From JAAFIP01 sp031428975 (GTDB lineage: Bacteria; Pseudomonadota; Gammaproteobacteria; Burkholderiales; Burkholderiaceae_C), in contig JANOYR010000256.1 of NCBI GenBank assembly GCA_031428975.1, positions 1 through 40,043 on the forward strand: 40,043 bases of DNA. Direction: 5' to 3'. The position numbers and the translations under genes were made by a program. Below the pieces are notes generated by a model, which had not been told where the DNA came from, ran no database searches, and was given only the letters and a program-made list of their open reading frames with translations. Below, piece by piece: positions 38,565 to 40,043 of this stretch; position 1 is the stretch's first letter, and each line of letters starts with the position of its first letter.

Positions 38565-39893
38565 ATGCATGATATCCAACATTACATGCGCTCTGGCAGC
38601 CTGCAGTTGCCCAGTTTGCCGCCATTGTCGCTCTACATCCACCTGCCTTGGTGTATCAAAAAATGCCCGTATTGCGACTTTAATTCGCATGAGTCCAAGC
38701 TTGGAAAACTGGACGAAACCACAGAAAAGCGCTATCTTGACGCGCTGATTGCGGACCTCGATGCATCGCTGCCGCTGGTGTGGGGGCGGCCAGTGCACAG
38801 TATTTTTATTGGAGGGGGCACGCCCAGTTTGTTTGCCCCAAGCAGCATTGACACGCTGTTGGCAGCAGTGCGGGCGCGGGTGCGGCTAGACCCGGATGCC
38901 GAAATCACCATGGAGGCCAACCCAGGCACTTTTGAAAAAGACCGTTTCAAAGCCTACCGCGCTGCGGGTGTAAACCGCTTGTCGATTGGCGTGCAAAGCT
39001 TCAATGACGCACACCTTAAAGCCCTAGGCCGTGTACACAATGGGGCACAGGCGATTGCTGCTATTGAAGAAGCTGCTGCACATTTTGAAGCATTTAACCT
39101 TGACATCATGTATGCGCTGCCGGGTCAAACGATCGCGCAGTGTGAGCAAGACATTGCCACGGCGCTGCGCTTTAAGCCGCCGCACATCAGCATTTACCAC
39201 CTCACGATTGAGCCCAACACCTATTTTGCCAAGTTCCCGCCCGCCATTCCCGAAGACGACGCGGCCTACGACATGCTCGATCGCATTGGTGCGCTCACCA
39301 CTGCACAGGGGCTTAGCCGCTACGAGGTAAGCGCCTTTGCACGCAAGGGTTTCCAGTGTTGGCACAACACCAATTATTGGCAGTTTGGCGATTATTTGGG
39401 CATAGGCGCGGGCGCGCACAGTAAGCTTAGCTTTGCACACCGCGTCACGCGGCAGGTGCGGGCACGCGAGCCTGCGCTGTATATGGATAGGGCTTTGGGC
39501 GTACCGCCAAAGGTGGACAAGGCTTTGGGTGTGCCACCAAAGCTTGAGAAAGGCATTGCCGCCCTGAGCCCCTCAGGCGCGGTATACAGCCCTGTTAGCT
39601 TGGCTGCTAACGCCAGCGCGGCCACTGGGTGGGGTGCAGTTGTGCAAGACACCGAGGTCAGCCGCGCCGACTTGCCCTTTGAATACATGCTCAACGCCCT
39701 GCGCCTCACCGCTGGTTTTAAGCTCCAAGATTTTTGCGAGCGCACTGGACTGCCCATTACCGCCATCCAAAAAGGCCTCAATGCGGCCGAAACCAAAGGC
39801 CTCATTACCCGAGATTTCGTACAAGTCACCCCGACAGAGCGCGGCATGGACTTTTTAAGCGACCTGCAAAGCCTCTTTTTATCCGACACCTAA
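38565..39893 (+). CDS. hemW: HemW, radical SAM heme chaperone-like protein (coproporphyrinogen oxidase family)
   Basis: HemW belongs to the radical SAM family once annotated as oxygen-independent coproporphyrinogen III oxidase; HemW members act in heme handling. The cluster motif is CIKKCPYC (about residues 30-37), followed by IFIGGGTPSLF, EANPGT and RLSIGVQSFND. The C-terminal block DLPFEYMLNALRL is present. At 442 residues it is longer than usual because about 45 residues are inserted between YMDRA (about 307) and TEVSRADLPFE (about 363). The insert contains a 10-residue tandem repeat (ALGVPPKVDK/ALGVPPKLEK) and an Ala/Ser-rich stretch. Confidence 0.93.
   Translation: MHDIQHYMRSGSLQLPSLPPLSLYIHLPWCIKKCPYCDFNSHESKLGKLDETTEKRYLDALIADLDASLPLVWGRPVHSIFIGGGTPSLFAPSSIDTLLAAVRARVRLDPDAEITMEANPGTFEKDRFKAYRAAGVNRLSIGVQSFNDAHLKALGRVHNGAQAIAAIEEAAAHFEAFNLDIMYALPGQTIAQCEQDIATALRFKPPHISIYHLTIEPNTYFAKFPPAIPEDDAAYDMLDRIGALTTAQGLSRYEVSAFARKGFQCWHNTNYWQFGDYLGIGAGAHSKLSFAHRVTRQVRAREPALYMDRALGVPPKVDKALGVPPKLEKGIAALSPSGAVYSPVSLAANASAATGWGAVVQDTEVSRADLPFEYMLNALRLTAGFKLQDFCERTGLPITAIQKGLNAAETKGLITRDFVQVTPTERGMDFLSDLQSLFLSDT
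39491..39550 (+). repeat. Two tandem 30-bp units within hemW
   Basis: Units 39491-39520 and 39521-39550 agree at about 24 of 30 positions. Each contains an inverted repeat CTTTGG...CCAAAG that could form a small hairpin. They encode ALGVPPKVDK and ALGVPPKLEK. Confidence 0.8.
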
Positions 39894-39912
39894 AAAGCGG
39901 CCATGTGAGCCC

Positions 39913-40043
39913 CAAATAGAAATGTCACCCCCCTACGATTAGAACTGTCACCCACAGACGGGTTAAACGACAGAGGCAAACAAATGGGTGATCAAGACAA
40001 GGTGCTGCGGCAAGCGTGCAAAGCTGCAGTGCTACAAAAGGTA
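39913..40043 (+). mobile_element. Start of a probable insertion sequence (right edge)
   Basis: CAAATAGAAATGTCACCC (39913-39930) is, apart from one missing base, the reverse complement of the left-edge motif. A second related site, TAGAACTGTCACCC (39940-39953), follows 23 bp later. The element continues beyond the window. The two ends are in opposite orientation on either side of the 40-kb region. Confidence 0.5.
39984..40043 (+). CDS. N-terminal fragment of a possible transposase (runs off the window)
   Basis: Twenty codons from ATG 39984 (MGDQDKVLRQ, then ACKAAVLQKV) remain open at the window end. AGAGG lies 8 nt upstream. The position just inside an IS-like end suggests a transposase, but the fragment is too short to identify the family. 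Confidence 0.4.
   Translation, partial: MGDQDKVLRQACKAAVLQKV

Noticed and set aside
1..40043. CRISPR array or toxin-antitoxin locus
   Set aside because: No regularly spaced repeats with unique spacers and no recognisable toxin-antitoxin pair were found; the small DNA-binding proteins belong to the prophage.

Overview
The window is chromosomal DNA of a betaproteobacterium of the order Burkholderiales, most probably family Comamonadaceae. The basis is gene order (lolB-ispE-tRNA-Gln-prs-rplY-pth; rapZ-recN-nadK next to hrcA; gmk-rpoZ-spoT; mutM-dynamin-mutY) and protein character. The species cannot be fixed from sequence alone.

Layout. Positions 1-130 are the probable end of an insertion sequence. 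Then come rsmD-coaD-ferredoxin (+). On the minus strand follow a SAM-domain/nucleotide-cyclase/AAA-ATPase regulator coupled to a flavin oxidase, then pth, rplY, prs, tRNA-Gln(UUG), ispE, lolB and a TPR protein. Intrinsic terminators separate prs, rplY and pth. mutM, a dynamin-like GTPase and mutY run on the plus strand and converge on nadK-recN-rapZ (minus). Positions 19888-28793 are an apparently complete filamentous phage (inovirus) prophage. After it come hrcA, tRNA-Met(CAU), tRNA-Arg(ACG) and greB (+); spoT, rpoZ, gmk and yicC (-); a Ser/Thr kinase-PP2C pair, rph, rdgB and hemW (+). The right edge holds the start of a second insertion sequence whose end is related to the one at the left edge.

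The most interesting region is the prophage. It carries a small repressor, a membrane-anchored DUF2726-type protein, a probable ssDNA-binding protein, coat proteins including a 29-residue pVII/pIX-like gene, a pIII-like adsorption protein, a pVI-like protein, Zot/pI, its own secretin, an HUH replication initiator, a ribbon-helix-helix protein and a small serine recombinase. It sits exactly between the divergent genes nadK and hrcA. A 10-bp direct repeat (taaattacaa) marks both ends. The right copy lies in the last codons of the recombinase gene, and the gene keeps its length whether integrated or circular. At the left end the repressor gene stops 15 nt before nadK on the same strand, so integration should put nadK-recN-rapZ under the lysogeny promoter.

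A second theme is a dispersed 40-65-bp repeat, present in at least six places in the host part (in rsmD, in lolB across the lipobox codons, in nadK, between gmk and yicC, at the start of rdgB and before hemW) and not seen in the prophage.
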